Below the pieces are notes generated by a model. That model was not told where the DNA came from. It was given only the letters and a program-made list of their open reading frames with translations, and ran no database searches. The translations under genes were made by a program, and so were the position numbers. Of a stretch of 64,000 bases of DNA, positions 13,201 through 28,200 are shown piece after piece; within the stretch, counting starts at the first letter, position 1, and every line of letters begins with the position of its first letter. Source of the stretch: Dugong dugon (lineage: Eukaryota > Chordata > Mammalia > Sirenia > Dugongidae); NCBI GenBank assembly GCA_030035585.1, contig CM057477.1, positions 58,447,447 through 58,511,446 of the forward strand, given 5' to 3'.

Positions 13201-16200
13201 GGACTGAAATATACATGAAGAGATGCTGACTAAAACTGATTATTCTAGCTCGTCCTGGTACCAGGATAAAACTAGATTGAACTTCAGGAGTGACGAAATG
13301 TATTGAGGCTAAACAGCCGTTTGCTATACCTGACAAAGTCTTTTTCTTTGTTATCCAAATGCCATCCTGTGGTTTTCAGGCCTATTCTCAAACACAAATA
13401 TTATAAAACTTGGACAAAACTACTAGCAGGTGAAGATGGAAAACAACTTCTAAACATTTCCTCCAATCCATTCTCTACTCCGTACCTGACCCCCACCCCA
13501 AGAAACATGAAGGTATGGGGACAGACGGACAGGGCTCACTTTTGGCAATGTTCAAAGCCCTAATCACTACTATCTTGCCAGATGCTCACAACCACATGCC
13601 TGAAGTACATTAGCTCTATTAGTCCCAGTTTACACATGAAGAAAGCTCAGGGAATAAGGGACTTTCTCAATGTCACAATGTAATTCTGGAACACAGAGAT
13701 GTTAATCTTCCTTTAGGAATGAAGACAGAAATTCAAAACGGTAAATTAATTGCCCACAGAGTGAGTTAGGATGACGCATGCCTCCATATTATTTGACTAA
13801 GTATGTAGAGGATCATGACTAAAAAAGCATTAGTCATATATAAGTATGCATTTTACATACAGGCATGCATTGTTTTACTGCACTTCACAGATCCGACGTT
13901 TTTTCTTACAAACTGAAAATCTGTGGCAACCCTGCATTGAGCAAGTCTGTCCGTGCCGGTTTTCCAACAGCATGTGCTCATTTCATGTCTATGTGTCACA
14001 TTTTGGTAATTATTGCAATTTTTCTAACTTTTTCATTATTATTGTATCTGTTACGGTGATCTGTGATCAGTCATCTTTGATGTTACCATTGTAATTGTTT
14101 TGGGGCACCACAAACCATGCCCACATAAGACAGCAAATTTAATCAACAGATGGTGTGTGTGTTCTGCCTGCTCCACTGACCAGCGGCTCCCCCATCTCTC
14201 TCTCTTCGGGCCTCCCTATTCCCTGAGACATGACAATATTGAAATTAGGCCAATTAATAACCCTACAATGGCCTCTAAGTGTTCAAGTGAAAGGCAGAGT
14301 CACATGTCTCTCATCAAAAGCTAGAAATGGTTAATCTTAGTGAGGAAGACATGTCTAAAGATGAAACAGGCCAAAAGCCAGGCCTCTTGCGCCAAACAGC
14401 CAAGGTGTGAATGCACAGGAAAAGTTCTTGAAGGAAATTAGAAGTGTTACTCCAGGGAATACACGAACAATAAGAAAGGAAAACAGCCTTATTACTGATA
14501 TGGAGAAAGTTTCAGTGATCTGGATAGAAGATCAAACCAACGACAACATTCCCTTAAAGCAAAGCCTAATCCAGAGCAAGGCCTTAACTCTTCTTCAATT
14601 CTATAAAGGCTGAGACAGGTGAGGAAGCTGCAGAAGAAAAGTCTGAAGCTAGCAGAGGTTGGTTCATGAGGTTTAAGGAAAGAAGCCATCTCCATAACAT
14701 AAAAGTGCAAGGTGAGCGAACAAGTGCTGATGTAGAAGCTACAGCAAGTTATCCAGAAGATTTAGTTAAGATAACTGATGAAGGTGGCTATACAAAACAA
14801 CAAAATTTTCAATGCAGACGAAACAGCCTTATATTGGAAGAAGATGCCATTCAGGACTTTTATAGCTAGAGAGAAATCAATGCTTGGCTTCAAACCTTCA
14901 AAGGACAGGCTGACTCGCTTGTTAGGGACTAATGCAGCTGGTGATTTTAAGTTGAAGCCAATGCAGATTTACCCTTCAAAAAATCCCAGGGCCCTTTAGA
15001 ATTATACTAAATCTACTCTGCCTGTGCTCTACAAATGGAATAACAAAGCCTGGATAATGCACATATGTGTACAACATGGTTTGCTGAATATTTTAAGCCC
15101 ATTGTTCAAAATATTATTGCTCATTAACAAGCAGCACCTGGTCACCCAAGAACTCTGATGGAGATGTACAAGGAAATTAATGTTGTTTTCATGCCTGCTA
15201 ACACACTATCCATTCTGTTGCCCATGGCTCAAGGAGTAATTTCAACTTTCAAGTCTTATTACTTCAGAAATATATTTTGTAATAAGGCTATAGCTGTCAT
15301 AGACAGTGATTCCTCTGATGGATCTGAGCAACATAAACTGAAGAGTTTCTGGAAAGGATTTACCATTCTAGATGCCATTAAGAACATTTGTGATTCATGG
15401 GAGGAGGTCAAAATATCAACATTAACAGGAGTTTGGAAGAAGTTGATTCCAGCCCTCATGAATGACTTTTTGAGGGGTGAAGGAAGTAACTGCAGATATG
15501 TTGGAAACAGCAGGAGAACTAGAATTACAAGTAGAGCCTGAAGATGTAAGTGAACTGCTGCAATCTCATGATAAAACTTTAAAGGATGAGGAGTTGCCTC
15601 TTACAGATGGGTAAAGAAAGTGGTTTCTTGAGATGGAAACTACTCCTGGTGAAGATACTGTGAACACTGTTGAAATGACAACAAAGGATTCAGAATATTA
15701 TATAAACTTAGTTGATAAAAGCAAGCAGCAGGGTTTGACAAGACTGATTCCAATTTTGAAAGAAGTTCTACTATGGGTAAAATGCTACCAACCACCATCG
15801 CACACTACACTTTCCTGAAAGCAAGAGTCAGTAGATGTAGCAAACTTCGTTGTTGTCTTATTTTAAGAAATTCCTACAGCCACTCCAACCTTCAACAACC
15901 AGCACCCTAATTAGTCAGCAGCCATCAAGGCAAGACCCTCCACCAGCAAAAAGATTACAACTCACTGATGGCTCAAATGATGGTTAGCATTTTTTAGCAA
16001 TAAAGCATTTTTTAATTAAGGTATGTACATTCTTTTTTAGGCATAATGCTATTACACACTTTAACAGACTACAGTACAGTGTAAATATAACTTTTATATG
16101 CAGTGGGAAACGAAAAACCTTGTGTGAGTGCCTTTATTGAGATATTTGTTTTACTGCGGTGGTCTGAAACCGAACCTGCAATATCTCTGAGGTATGCCCG

Positions 16201-19200
16201 TATAAACCTACCTAAGTTGATTCACAAAAAAAGAAATTAGTATTTCTAAACTTTAGTTAACCTTTTGTGTCAGTACACCATAAAAAACCCTACAAGCGCT
16301 TCCAAGGAAGCAACTGTTTAACCTAAGTAAATGTCATGATTTTCTAACACAGAAATGAAATAATCATCTTGACCATACTAAAATATTCCAAACCAACTTG
16401 AGCTACACACTAAATTCATTAAACTAGCCCAGTAATTTTCATGATACACTTCTATGTATATTTCACCAAAAAACAATTTTATTTCAGCTACAAAGGAAGA
16501 GATATTTAAATAGGATTGCTTAATATTTAACTGAGAGATAGCTTATTCTGAGTCCTGTCTCAAATATACTCAGCACTTGAAATTTAAACCTAATTAAGAA
16601 GGATAAAATCTGGACTCACCACTTCAGATTCTGATCCTATTAAAAACAAAGAGAGAGAATTCTCAGCAATACATTTATAGACAAAGTTATATACATGATT
16701 TCTATGGTACAAACACACTGGTAAAACAAGTCAATCCTTCATTTATTTCTAATAAAGAAAGGTGGTTTAATTTTGCATCCCAGAACCATTTTAGACTCTT
16801 CTAAGTAATTTCTTACCTCTGATACCTTGATAAAACCATTGCTGTCAAGTCAATTCTGACCCATAGCAACCCCACAGGACAAAGGAGAACTCCCCACAGG
16901 GTTTCCAAGAAACAGCTGGTGGATTTGAACTGTCAACCCTGTGGTTAGCAGCCAGCCTGGTAGTGCAGTGGTTAAGAGATGAGACTGCTAACCAAAAGGT
17001 CGGCAGTTCGAATCCACCAGTCGCTCCTTGGAAACCCTATGGGGGCAGTTCTACTCTGTTCTATAGGGTTACTATGAGTCAGAATTGACTTGACAGCAAT
17101 TGGTTTGGTTTTTTGTTGTTTTTCTTTTAATACCTTGATACTACAGCAAAGCAAATCCATCCAAATCTCTCTTTCAACATTATAAACTAGGCAAAAATCA
17201 GTATATCTTTGGGAATCCCTATCTATGGGAACATGTACTACTTAAGTTATATATAAAAAGTTAAATACAAATTTGTTTAAACCAAAAAATTTTAAAAGGT
17301 CTTCTTTTTAAACCGAAGGACTATGGGAAACATATCATACCATTTTGAGCTTCTTGACACCTTTTAATCCAGACGATGAAATTATCATCTGCATCTAGAA
17401 AGCAAAAAACTATAACATGACTCATCTGTGCAACATATTCATTCAACAAATAACTTATTGAGTACTTACTATGTGCCAAACACTGTTCTAGGTACTGGGG
17501 ATTTAGAAGAGAATAAAACAGACAAAAACAGCTATGTTCATAGAGCTTACAGCAACTCTAATATTACAGCTAAATAACACTTACTTGTTCATCCTGAAGA
17601 ATTCTGATTAAACTAGGTTTTTTGGTTTTTTTTGTTTTTTTAACAGAAATAGAAACGCCAATCCTCAAATTTATATGGAGGGCCAAGGGACTCTGAACAG
17701 CTGAAGTAATCTTGAAGAAAAAGAATAAAGTAGGAGGATTCATACTCTCTGGTTTTGAAACATACTACAAAGGCACAGTAATTAAAACAACCTGGTATGG
17801 GTATAGTAATAGTCATATAGGCCAATGGAAGAGAACTGAGAACCCAGAAATAAATCCATACATCTATGGTCAACTGATTTTCGACAAGGGTGCTAAGTCC
17901 ATTCAACAGGAAGGTAGTCTCTTCAACAAATGGTGCTAGGAAAATTGGACTTTAACATGCAGAAGAATGAATCAGGATCTATGTCCAACACCATACAAAG
18001 AAACAATTCAAAATGGATCAAGGACCTAAATGTGAAAACTAAAACCATAAAATACTTAAAAGAAAATACAGGGGGATGACTACAGGGCTTAATTTTTTAC
18101 TAACAATAAGTTATCAGAAATGACAACAAAAGCACATGCAGCAAGAGACAAAAATAAATGAGACCTCATAAAAATTAAATACGTTTGTGCATCAAACGAC
18201 TTATCAAAAGTGAAAAGACAACCTATAAATTGGGAGAAAATTTTTGGGAATCAAATTATCCAATAAGGGTCTAATATCCAAAATACACATATATTTTTTT
18301 AAAAATCTATAACTTAACAACAAGATAAGCAACCCAATCAAAAAACAGATAAAGGACTTGAACAGACATTTCACCAAAGAGGATATTCAAATGGTCAACA
18401 AGCACATGAAAAGATGGTCAACATCATTAGCCATTATACCAAAAATAAACCTACTGCCATTGAGTCGAGGCAAATCAAAACAATGAGACACCACCTCTCT
18501 CTCTCATTAAAACAGCAATGATCAAAAAAATGGAAAACAACAGGCGTTGGCAAGATGGTGGAGAAACTGGAACCTCATCCATTGCTGGTAGAAATGTAAA
18601 ATGCTGCAGCCACTGTGGAAAACAGTATGGCAGTTCCTCAAAAACTGCACACAGAACCACCGTTATGACCTAGCGATCCCAATCCCAGGTATATCCAGAA
18701 GGCCAAAACGCAAACAAAACCCTTCACACCAATGTTCACTGGAACACTTTTCACAATAGCCAAAAGGTGGAAACAACAGAAATGTCCATCAACAGATGAA
18801 TGGATAAACAAAATATGATACAGACATACAAAGGGATACTACTCAGTTATAAAGAGAAATGAAGTCTCAATGCATACCACAACGTGAAGCTTGAAAACAT
18901 CATGTTGAGAGAAATTAGTCACAAAAGGACAAATACTGTATCTCATTCATAGGAAATAAGCAAATACGTAGAAACCAAAGATTACTAGTTGTTACCAGGA
19001 GAGGGCGGGAGGGAGGGAGCAAGGAGGAGTTTTTCCTTAGGGGGCATTGAGTTTATGTTAATGGTAGTGGAACGATCTGGAAAAGGATAGCAAGGAATGG
19101 TTGTATAACTTAAAGAATGTAATCAATGTCACAAAATTGTTTATATAGAAATTGTTGAGATGGGGTATGTTTTGTTATGTATCTTTTTACAACTTTCAAA

Positions 19201-22200
19201 CACTGAATTTTAACAGTCATCCTTACTGGTTCCCAGATGCAGATAACCTACAATTAATTCCCCCTGCCCCCTTGGCTCTTAAAGGAGCTTCTCACCCACA
19301 AGGAAATCAGATTCCCAGTATGCCATCGCAGTTAGGGTAGGGTGGAGGCCTGGTAACTGGCAGCTGGGTTGAGATCGAAAGCATCTCCCTGATCCAGCTT
19401 GCTTTCCAATGCAGCTACTTATTCTGTTTACTGTTCTCTCAACGGCTTTATTTGTTACCATACTTTTACTACAAACACCTTTATACTTTGTGCAGAGTTT
19501 TGTGCTATCTCCAAGTTACATGTCAGCCAAGAAATTACAGATGATGAACTATACATTTACAGATAGCAATATAAACGCATATACAAACAAAATACTCACC
19601 AGAACAATGATTATATCTAACCAGTTAAAGTGGCTAACACAATGTAATGTTAAAAAAAATTATTAAAAGCACTCTAAATAAAAGCTTACTAATTCAAGCT
19701 AACTGATGGCAAGATTAATCTAAAAACTTAAAAGCAATTCATCTTTCTTAAAATAAAATTTTGTAATCCATTCACTAATTTGTAAAAGGAGATAAACATA
19801 TAAGCCTTAATTAAAAATTTTAAATATATATATTTTATATATACATACATTTTATATACATATATACACATATATGAACACACACATACGTGCAACAACT
19901 GATAAAACATCACACTACAAACTATATTCTATTAATGAACTATTACATCAAAATCCTAAGACTTGAACAACGTATTATATCATTCAAATTAAACAGTAAA
20001 TACGACCAAGTTTCCTAAATAAGGTAATATTCTGAGTCATAATTTTTTTACCCTAATAAAAATGGAAGCCTAACAGTTTAATATAAAATTTTCCTGGAAT
20101 AAAATTTAAAGACAAATTTGTTTTTACATTAAACATAAACAGCGATTTTACTAAAGATACAGACAACTTTAACTTAAAGCCAGCTTTGAAATAATTCTAG
20201 GATAAAAGTCCAATGACATATTACAGTGTTACTCAAAGAAGCAATTTAAGCAAAGAATTTTGTTGCTATGATAAGGAATAGGGCTTAGAAAATTTAAGAG
20301 GACTGAATGACTCGTGTCTCTTCAAGGTTTTCAAATATATATCAAGATGCTAGATAACTGACTTAGAATTTGCTAAGAGTGCAGATATGCTGGTTAGCTG
20401 ACTGAACAGCCATACTATCCAAGTCTGAGAACAACTCCTAATGCCCAGATCACAGCTTTTCTTAATCTGTAGGTTCCATTTGCAGAGTTTGGGCCTAAAG
20501 TCCTTTCTTGAGTAGATCTGCAGTACAAGAGCAAATATTCAAAGCAGTACAGGGCACATTTTTTAAATTAAACATATAATACTTTAGAGCACAGTTTTCT
20601 CAACTGACATTTTGTAACAGATACTTCTTTGTTGTGGAGGTCTGTCCTGTGCGTTGTAGGATGTTTACAAGCATCCGTGTCCTCTACTCACTCGATGTCA
20701 GTAGACACCCTCTACCAGTCATAATAATCAATAATCTTTCCAGACACTGTCTAATGTCCCCAGGGGAGCAAAATCATTCCTGGTTAAGAAACACTGCTTT
20801 AGAGATAACATTCTACCATAAGATAAAAATGATACTACGCAAACAGGATTATGGAGTCTATAATTTTCTGAGATTACTCACAAACTCTTTTAGTATCTTG
20901 CACAGATTTTTAAATTCTTGGCTTTCACAATTATTTCCAAATATGTGCCTAGATATCCATACTGCTATAATTCTCATATATTGTTCTCAAAAAGATGACA
21001 TTAAAAACTCACGTTACACCATTCAGCTGGGGATTGGACAGCCCCATAAAACAAAACAGGACTAATGAGGCACAGCAGTCCAAGGACAAGGACTAGTAGG
21101 CAGGAGGGGATAAGAAAGCTGGCAACAGGGAACCCAAGGCTGAGAAGGGACAGTGCTGACATGTCGTGGGGTTGTTAACCACTGTCATAAGGCAGTATAT
21201 GTACTGTTTAATGAGAAACTATCTGTTCTGTAAACCTTCATCTAAGATACAAAAAAAAAAAGAAATTATCTATGTGAGATCAAAATGACAACAGCAACCC
21301 CAAAAAGGTTTGATGGGAAGCCTAGGGGCCAGTGAGTTGAAGATATTGGTGATGGAATAATTTGGAAAAGGATAGTGAGAATAGCAGCACAACTGGAAGA
21401 ATGTAATCAATGTCACTGAATTGTACATATAGAAATTCCTGAAATGGTGTATCTTTGGCTATGTATATTTTCACCAAAAAAAAAAAGGTCCTCCAAGGTC
21501 GAGAAGGGAGAGTGTTGACATGTCATAAAACAATATGTGTACTGACTTGTTTAATGAGAAACTATTTGTTCCGTACCTTCACCGAAATTAAAAAAAAAAA
21601 ACTCACATTACTCAAACCTCCAGGTTTCTTCTATACCCTCTCACAATTTACCAAATTTACACTTAGCTTCTCCATGAAAGACTCTGTTATAAGATTTTCC
21701 ATCTCAGGAATCTGAGTTAAGACAGACAGACTTCTGAACAGAAGAGCAAATTAAATGTTCACGTCTCCATTAGAAAAAAATAAAGCAAAACTAAGTAAAG
21801 GGAACATGTTGAATGTTTATAGTTTTTGGTTTCTAAATGGAAAGTTTTATGTGACTTAAATGCCAAAGAAAGGCCAATTCAATCAACTTTAAGTGAACAC
21901 AAATTCTGCAATCAACATGAAATGTCATTAAGAGGCAGAAAAAAAGGTGTTGGCTTTCTGCTAATTAACTTGAGATGACACTAACAAGATTCAACTACGC
22001 TATTTAAGACATGTATCATAAAAAATTAGTTTATTAAAGTATAATTCTGATACTTACCATCTAATTTCTGTCCTTCTGTAAAAGTCTCTAGAGCAGCAAC
22101 ATAATTTTTTTCATGGTATTCACAGATCCTGGCACAAGCATATTAAAAACAAAAACCACACATACATGAGATCATGAAAACTACATTCTACCGAAATAAA

Positions 22201-25200
22201 AAAATCCTATTATTCTCTACTGTTAAAAGAATTTTTAAGCATATGCTAATAAGCCAAGAGATTGTCTAAGAATATTGTACTGTAACACCTAGTACTATTT
22301 TCATTAAAATTCAATCTTGGAACTCATTTCAGGAGAAATTTCTTGACTATAATTGCATATGCCTGTTTATTCCAAAAAATAATCATACTAAGGAACTAAA
22401 GAAGTTTCTTACTTAAAGAATAAAGTCACAGCAAAAACAAGCTGGGATATAAAGTACACTTAAAGGAAAAAGTTCTAGTATCATTAAATGTAGCCTTATC
22501 CAGTTTGGTTGAGAAACAGGATGTTCTCACTAAGTTCCAAACAATAAAAAAGGGATATGAAATCCATCAGTTTCATCTATACTTCGCAGTTACTTCATCA
22601 CCATTTTAAAACATGGTAACAACAGATCTCATATCACATACTGTACTTAATACAGTAACAGGATACAGACCAAAAAAACAACAAACCACAACCAAGTACA
22701 ATTCATATCAGGTATGCACGGATGGTTCAACATCAGAAAATCAATCAACATAATCCACCACATAAATAAAGGAATCACATGATCACCTCAATCGATGCAG
22801 AAAAGGCATTCGACAAAGTCCAACACCCATTCCTGATAAAAACTCTCAATAAAATAGGTCGCAGAAGGGAAATTCTTCAACATAATAAAGGGCATCTATA
22901 CCAAACCAACAGTCAACATTGTTCTTAATGGAGAGAGGCTGAAAACATTCCCCTTCAGAACAGGAACAAGACAAGGATGCCCTTTATCACCACTCATATT
23001 TAACATTGTGCTAGAAGTCCTAGCTAGAGCAATAAGGCAAGAAAAAGAAATAAAGGACATCCAAACTGGTAATGAAGAAATAAAACTGTCCGTATTTGCA
23101 GATACGATACTATACGCAGAAAACCCAAAAAACTCCATGAGAAACTACCGGAATAGAAAGATTCATCAGAGTAGCAGGACACAAGATAAACATACAAAAA
23201 TCAGTTGGATTCCTATACACCAATAAAGAGAACAACAAAAAGGAAATCAGGAAAACAATATAGTTTATAACAGCACCCCCCAAAAATAAAATACTCAGGA
23301 ATAAATCTAACCAGGGATATAAAAGAGCTACAAAACGCTACTGCAAGAAACCAAAAGAGCTCTACATAAATGGAAAAACATACCATGCTCATGGTTAGGT
23401 AGACTCAACAATGTGAAGATGACAATTCTATCCAAAGCAATCTACAAATGCAATGCAATCCCCATCCAAATACCAACAACATTCTTTAAAGAGATGGAAA
23501 AACTAATCAACTTTATATGGAAAGGGAAGAGGCTCTGGATAAGTAAAGCACTACTGAAGATGAATAAGATAGGAGGACTCGCACTACCTAAGAACCTACT
23601 ATACAGCTATGGTAGTCAAAAACAGCCTGGTACTGGTACAACAACAGATACACTGACCAATGGGACAGAACTGAGAACTCAGATGTAAACCCATCCACCC
23701 ACAGTCACCTGATCTTCGACAAGGGCCCAAAGTCCATCAAATGGGGAACAGACAGTCTTTTTGGCAAATGGTGCTGGCAAAACTGCATGTCCATCTGCAA
23801 AAAAAAATGGAACAGGACCCATACCTCACACCATATACAAAACTAACTCAAAATGCATCGAAGACCTAAATATAAAGCCAAAAACTATAAAGTTCATACA
23901 AGAAAAAATAGGATCAATGCTAGAGGCCCTAATACACAGCATTAACAGGACACAAACTATAACTAACAACACACAAACTCTAGAAGATAAGCTAGATAAC
24001 TGGGATCTTCTAAAAATTAAACACTTATGCTCATCAAAAGACTACCAAAAGAGTAAAAAGAGAACCTACAGACTGGAAAAAAATTTTTTGGCTATTACAA
24101 ATTCAGCAAAGGTCTAATCTCTAAAATCTATAGGAAAATCTAACACCTCTACAACAAAAAGACAACTAATCCAATTAAAAAATGTGCAAAGAGAATGAAT
24201 AGACATTTCCCCAAAGACGACACTTAAGCGACTAACAGACACATGAGGAAACGCTCATGATCACCAACCATTAGAGAAATGCAAATCAAAACCAAAATGA
24301 GATACCATCTCACCCTGGCATTAGTGGCACGAATCAAAAAAACAGAAAATAACAATGCTGGAGAGGCTGTAGGGAGATCAGAATTCTTATGTACTGCTGG
24401 TGGGAATGCAAAATGGTACAACCATTTTGGAAAACAATGTGGCACTTCCTTAAAAAGCTAGAATTAGAAATACTATATTATCCAGCAATCCCACTCCTAG
24501 GAATATATCCTAAAGAAATAAGAGCCATCACATGAATATACATATGCACACCCATGTTCACTGCAGCATTGTTCACAATAGCAAAAAGATACAAAACAAC
24601 CTAAATGCCCATCAACAGACGAATGGATACACAAACTATGGTACGTACACAATGGAGTACTATGCAACAGTAAAGAACAACGATGAATCTTCGAAGCATC
24701 TCACAACATGGATGAATCTGGAGGACTTTATGCTGAGTCAAATGAATCAATCACAAAATGACAGATACTGTATGAGACCTCTATTGTAAAAACCCATGAA
24801 AAAGTTCACACATCAAAAGAAACAATCTTTGTTGGTTACCAGGGATGGGAGGGGTTGGGGTGGGGGGAAATACTAAATAGGCAATAGATAAGTGGTATCT
24901 TTGGTGAAGGGTGAGACAGTACACAATACTGCAGAAGCCAGCACAACTTGTACAAAGAAAGGTCATGGAAGCTCCACAGACACATCCAAACTCCCTGAGG
25001 GACTGAATTGCTGGGTGGAGGGCTATGGGGACCATGGTCTCAGGGAACATCTAGCTCAGCTGGCATAACACAGTTTACAAAGACAATGTTCTACATTCTA
25101 CCTTGGTGAGTAGCGTCTGGGGTCTTAAAAGCCTCTGAGCGGCCATCTAAGATACTCCACTGGTCTCATCCCTTCGGGAGCAAGGGAGAATGAAGAGAAC

Positions 25201-28200
25201 AGGATACAAGGAAAAGATTACTCCGAAGGACTAATGGACCACAGCTACCAAGGCCTCCACCAGACTGAGTTCTGTACAGCTAGATGGTGCCCGGCTACCA
25301 CCACTGACTGCTCTGACCGGGATCACAACAGAGGGTTCTGGACAGAGCTGGAGAAGGATGTAGAACAAAATTCTAACTCACAAAAAAAAAGACCGGATTT
25401 ACTGGCCTAAAGGAGACTGGAGAAACCCCGAGAGTATGGCCCCCAGACACCCTTTTAGTTCAGTGGTGAAGTCACTTTCGAGGTTCACTGTTCAGCCGGG
25501 GAGTGGACAGCCCTGTAAAATCAAATGGGACTAATGAGGCATAGCAGTCCAGGGACAAGGACTAGAAGGCAGAAGGGGACAGGAAAGCTGGTGATAGGGA
25601 ACCCAAGGTTGAGTAAGGGTAGTGTTGATGTGTTTTGAGAGGTTGTTAACCACTGACCTGTGACGACATGTGCACTGTTTAATGAGAAACTATTTTGTTC
25701 TGTAAACCTTCATCTAAAGTGAGAATAGCAGCACTATTGGAAGAACGTAGTCGATGTCATTGAACTTTGCACGTAGAAATTTTTGAAATGATGTATCTTT
25801 GGCTACGTATATTTTCACTAAGGGAAAAAAAAAGGTCAAGAAGGGAGACGGTTGACATGTCGTTGGTTTGTTAACCAATGTCATAAAACAATATGTATAC
25901 TACTGTTTCATGAGAAACTATTTGTTCTGTAAACCTTCACCGGAAATAAAATATTAAAAAATCATGAAAAGGTTTACACACAAAAAGAAACAATCTTTGA
26001 TGGTTAAGAGGGAGGGGAAAGGTGAGGATAGAAAAACACTAAATAGCCAATAAATAAGTAATAACTTTGATGAAGGTAAGACAGTACACAATACTGGGGA
26101 ATCCAACAGAACTTGTACAAGGCAAGGTCATGGAAGCGCCACAGACGCATCCCAACTCCCTGAGGGACTGAACTGCTGGGCTGAAGGCTGTGGGGACCAT
26201 GGTCTTGAGGAACATCTAGCTCAACTGGCATAACAGTTTATAAAGAAAATGTTCTACCTTCTACTTTGGTGAGTAGTGTCTGGGGTCTTAAAAGCCTGTG
26301 AGTGGCCATCTAACATACTCCACTGGTCTCACCCCTTCGAGAGCAAGGGAGAGTGAAGGAAACTAAAGATGCACGGGAAAGATTAAGTCCAAAGGACTAA
26401 TGGACCACAACTTCCACAGCCTCCACCAGACTGAGCCCAGTAAAACTAGATGGTGCCCAGCTACCACCACTGACTACTCTGATAAGGATCACAATAGAGG
26501 GTCCTGGACAGAGCTGGAGAAAAATGTAGAACAAAATTCTAACTCGGAAAAGATGACCAGACTTACTGGCCTGACAGAGACTGGAGAAACTCCGAGAGTA
26601 TGGCCCCCTGACACCCTTCTAGTTCAGTAATGAGGTTCACCCTTCAGCCAAAGATTACACAGGCCCATAAAACGAGACTAAAGGGGCACACCAGCCCAGG
26701 GGCAAGGACTAGAGGGCAGGAGGGGACAGGAAAGCTGGTAATAGGGAACCCAAGGTCAAGAAGGAAGAGTGTTGACATGTTGTGGGATTGTTAACCAATA
26801 TCATAAAACAACATGCGTACTAACTTTTAATAAGAATCTAGTTTGTTCTGTAAACCTTCACCTAAAGTACAATAAAAGTAGAAAATAATAACAGAATACA
26901 GATTATATTTAAAATTGAATCATATCTCAGCTATAAAAAGCATGAATGCAGAATTTTACTATTATTTATGAAGGCTTACGATGAACTCACTCAACAAATT
27001 AAACACCTACTATCTACAGTCCAGGCCCAACAAGAAGAGTGGTTATTGCATACCCTTTCCTCAGCACAGCAGTGGAATTATTTGGATTAAGTTTGAGAGA
27101 TTTCTTTGCATCAGCAACGGCATCTGTATACAAAAAGACAGGAATTTTTTAGTCAGTTACTTACAAACACAAACAAATACTACACCAAAATCTGAATCAC
27201 TCTTACATTTTTAAGTCTTTAAGTCTGTGAAGAGGCCAACTGGTTTTAAATTAGGAAAAGCTAACCCAAGATATAATTCAATTCAAATAAATATTACCCC
27301 CAGAAGTCACATTTCTTACTATTAGCCTAACATGCAGCTTCCTTCTCAAATCTCTTCAGTCAATGAACAAAGCTCTGTCACAAAGTTCACTTCATTTTCT
27401 CATTAACACCATTTATATAATCTGACTCAAGGTATTTAATTTCTCCCTACCAAGATTCTTCATTCAGAATAATTTTTTAGAGTTACACAACTTTTTATAT
27501 AAAATGCAAACAAGAGCTTTTCATTTAAATACTCCATAAAACAGTAAATGTTAAATGTGATGCTATTCTTTATTATCATATCCAATCACCACAAACGAAA
27601 TCTGTATAAATTCTCCACCCACTGAAGGAAAAATAGTAAACATCTAAATGGGTGTTGCTCAACAATGTTTTGATCACATTTCAGCTACTTCACTCCTATT
27701 TAATTCATTTTGTTTTTGTCTTGGGCAGGATTTATAATTAACTTATGAAAAAAGAGACAATACACTTTGTAAGAAAAGTTACCACAGTAATTTCCAAGAA
27801 GAATGTGACAATAAGCTCTTTGACAATAATACTGGGCATCATCTGGTTTCTGTTCCAAAGCCTTAGTCAGCTCCTACAAATACAAATGCCATGTCAGTAA
27901 ATGTTTTATAAAAGCCATCGAATTCTAATTAAACATGGTTTTTCTTCATATAGCCTATTATAAATTATCTGGAAGAAAGACAGCAGGGAAACAAGCTTGG
28001 GAGCTTTTCCTTATAAGAGCATCATGGTCTTCCCTTCTCCCCCCTCCTAACCCCATCCCCTGAAAAACATGTGAAGAGTTTAGTTCATATACATTAACCA
28101 TCACAGATCTTCTCCATCTAATTTGAGAAGACTCAAAAGATCATGTAGAATTTGAGATGCCTAGAAAAATGTCTACAAAAGGAAAAAAAAACCAGGAAGT

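Noticed and set aside
14407..15541. Several moderate open frames that might be small genes
   Set aside because: They are pieces of a decayed Tigger transposase in different frames between the ends of one transposon.
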